Shown here piece after piece: positions 6,297 through 7,064 of a stretch of 7,064 bases of DNA. The stretch is taken from the NCBI GenBank assembly GCA_002299675.1, contig DBOW01000030.1, positions 1 to 7,064 of the forward strand, in the 5' to 3' direction. Below the pieces are notes generated by a model. The model had not been told where the DNA came from. It was given only the letters and a program-made list of their open reading frames with translations, and searched no databases. Source of the DNA: Solobacterium sp. UBA636. Lineage in GTDB: Bacteria; Bacillota_I; Bacilli_A; Erysipelotrichales; Erysipelotrichaceae. How positions within the stretch are numbered: the stretch's first letter is position 1; each line of letters opens with the position of its first letter. A program made the translations under genes and the position numbers.

Positions 6297-6852
6297 GTGT
6301 GCCGGGCATGGCACTGGTCCAGACGGAGAAAGTCCGTTCACGGGTATTTACCGCCAAGTGTAGCGAACCACAAGTTCACTGGAGTAATCTTAGTGGATGA
6401 AGGAAGTGGTGTAGCGAAGTTTTGAGCCTACGAACAGAAACCTGATATAAGGCTAAATGGAATGAGGATAAGGTTGCTTATCAAACTGAAGTCCCAATGG
6501 TAAACGTAAATCCAAGACAGTAAATCAGGAGGGAATGAAACGAAGGTCCAGTGAATTACCCCGGGAGGCCCTGGGGCGGTTAAGTCCAGATATCTTTAAA
6601 CGATTATGGTAAGAAATGTCAAAACCGTTCGATAAAAAGAGTTGGCCCAGGGAGTCAGCTGAGGCTGTAGTATGTCACTTCACTCAGTGACAGAAGAGCT
6701 GAATGCTGCATAGTGATAGTCCACTATCAAATAAGCATTAAGACAGTCCGAAAGAGGAAAAGTGACGGGGAGTACAGACGTATCTGTATGCAAGTCATTA
6801 ATAATCGGGGATGATTCTTAATGTTGTGTGAAGTAGAAAGGAGTCAGCAAAC
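6297..6852 (+). ncRNA. Group II intron ribozyme, domains I-III and start of IV
   Basis: No gene is seen in these 556 bases, but there are several exact or near-exact hairpins. GACGGA/TCCGTT pairs at 6322-6327/6333-6338 around GAAAG. GATAAG/CTTATC pairs at 6467-6472/6477-6482 with a GTTG loop. A long-range stem CCCTGGG/CCCAGGG (6569-6575/6646-6652) continues inward with CGGTT/AACCG (6577-6581/6623-6627). TGTCACT/AGTGACA pairs at 6673-6679/6686-6692. A two-part hairpin pairs AATGCT/AGCATT (6702-6707/6734-6739) and encloses TGATAG/CTATCA (6714-6719/6724-6729). The first two probably belong to domain I and the later ones to domains II and III; that assignment is inferred from order only. Together they support a folded catalytic RNA. 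Confidence 0.8.
6837..6843 (+). promoter_or_regulatory. Ribosome binding site of the intron-encoded protein
   Basis: AAAGGAG stands nine bases before ATG 6853, a standard spacing, and decides the start of the reverse transcriptase. The protein therefore appears to be translated independently from inside the intron, not as a fusion with an exon. Confidence 0.75.
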
Positions 6853-7064
6853 ATGGAACTGATTGAAAAGATTTTATCTGAAGACAGTATTAATGAGGCT
6901 ATAGAAAAAGTAGTTTCCAACAAGGGTGCAGCTGGAGTGGATTCAATGACGACAGCTGAAGTAGAAAGCTACTATTTTACTCATGGATTTGAGATAATCA
7001 CTCAAATAAAGAATAAGATATATAAGCCTTTACCGGTTAGAAGAGTCTATATCCCAAAACCTAA
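6853..7064 (+). CDS. ltrA: Group II intron reverse transcriptase/maturase, N-terminal part (partial)
   Basis: Seventy codons are visible before the window ends, with no stop. NKGAAGVDSMT (23-33) is the conserved start of the group II reverse transcriptase domain (motif RT0/RT1, consensus NKGxxGVDG). YKPLPVRRVYIPKP (57-70) is the equally typical RT1 region that precedes the KRPLGIPT motif. LtrA-type proteins bind the intron RNA, help it splice (maturase) and copy it into DNA at the target by reverse transcription. The YADD catalytic box, the maturase domain X and any endonuclease domain lie outside the window. Class IIC proteins normally lack the endonuclease domain. The gene symbol is a family name and does not imply close relation to the lactococcal LtrA. 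Function cannot be judged from this fragment. Confidence 0.9.
   Translation, partial: MELIEKILSEDSINEAIEKVVSNKGAAGVDSMTTAEVESYYFTHGFEIITQIKNKIYKPLPVRRVYIPKP

Larger units (their letters stand above)
6297..7064 (+). mobile_element. Group II intron, probably class IIC (5' part, cut by window end)
   Basis: The element begins with GTGTGCCGGGCATGGCAC, the conserved GUGYG 5' end of group II introns. A long non-coding structured leader and then a reverse transcriptase reading frame follow. This order (ribozyme domains I-III, then the ORF in domain IV) is that of retrotransposing bacterial group II introns. The 5' bases resemble, from memory, the O. iheyensis class IIC intron (GUGUGCCCGGCAUGG). Insertion just past a terminator hairpin is the known habit of class IIC. 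Domains V and VI, the 3' splice site and the right exon lie outside the window, so intactness cannot be judged. No gene is interrupted: the left exon is the intergenic terminator of the HAD gene. Confidence 0.88.

Noticed and set aside
6673..6739. Short inverted repeats considered as a CRISPR array or insertion sequence ends
   Set aside because: The repeats are hairpin arms of unrelated sequences within the intron ribozyme, with no regular unit and no transposase.

Overview
The window looks like part of a low-GC Gram-positive (Firmicutes-type) chromosome. The DNA is AT-rich, the internal ribosome sites are strong AAGGAGG/GGAGG types, U-tract hairpin terminators are frequent, and the gene set (CapA-like, MATE, PepF, Cof-type HAD) is common in Clostridia and Erysipelotrichia. 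The exact family is an inference, because no rRNA or marker gene is present.

Layout: (1) positions 1-84 carry the last 27 codons of a gene read as phoU, closed by a U-tract hairpin. (2) Positions about 98-238 hold an open stretch with no start codon that may be a decayed gene tail. (3) A minus-strand gene (1507 down to 257) encodes a membrane-anchored CapA/PgsA-family metallophosphoesterase-like protein and ends in its own hairpin terminator. (4) A 37-base divergent spacer separates it from a plus-strand cluster of four tightly packed genes: an RluA-type pseudouridine synthase, a MATE transporter, an M3-family oligoendopeptidase F and a Cof-type HAD hydrolase. Neighbours in this cluster overlap by 8 and 1 bases or are separated by 1 base, so they are probably one transcript. 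(5) After the cluster's terminator at 6269-6294 a group II intron begins at 6297 and runs off the right edge. Its ribozyme part occupies about 556 bases, and the first 70 residues of its reverse transcriptase/maturase are visible.

The four-gene cluster has no obvious single pathway: it combines RNA modification, efflux, peptide degradation and small-phosphate hydrolysis, a typical housekeeping neighbourhood. The mobile element is the most notable part. It sits 5 bases past the terminator stem, the insertion habit known for bacterial group IIC introns. The intron's first bases repeat the terminator's stem sequence, so mutually exclusive hairpins across the 5' splice site are possible. I found no CRISPR array, tRNA, rRNA, toxin-antitoxin pair or recognisable defence system, and nothing that I can honestly call an undescribed system.
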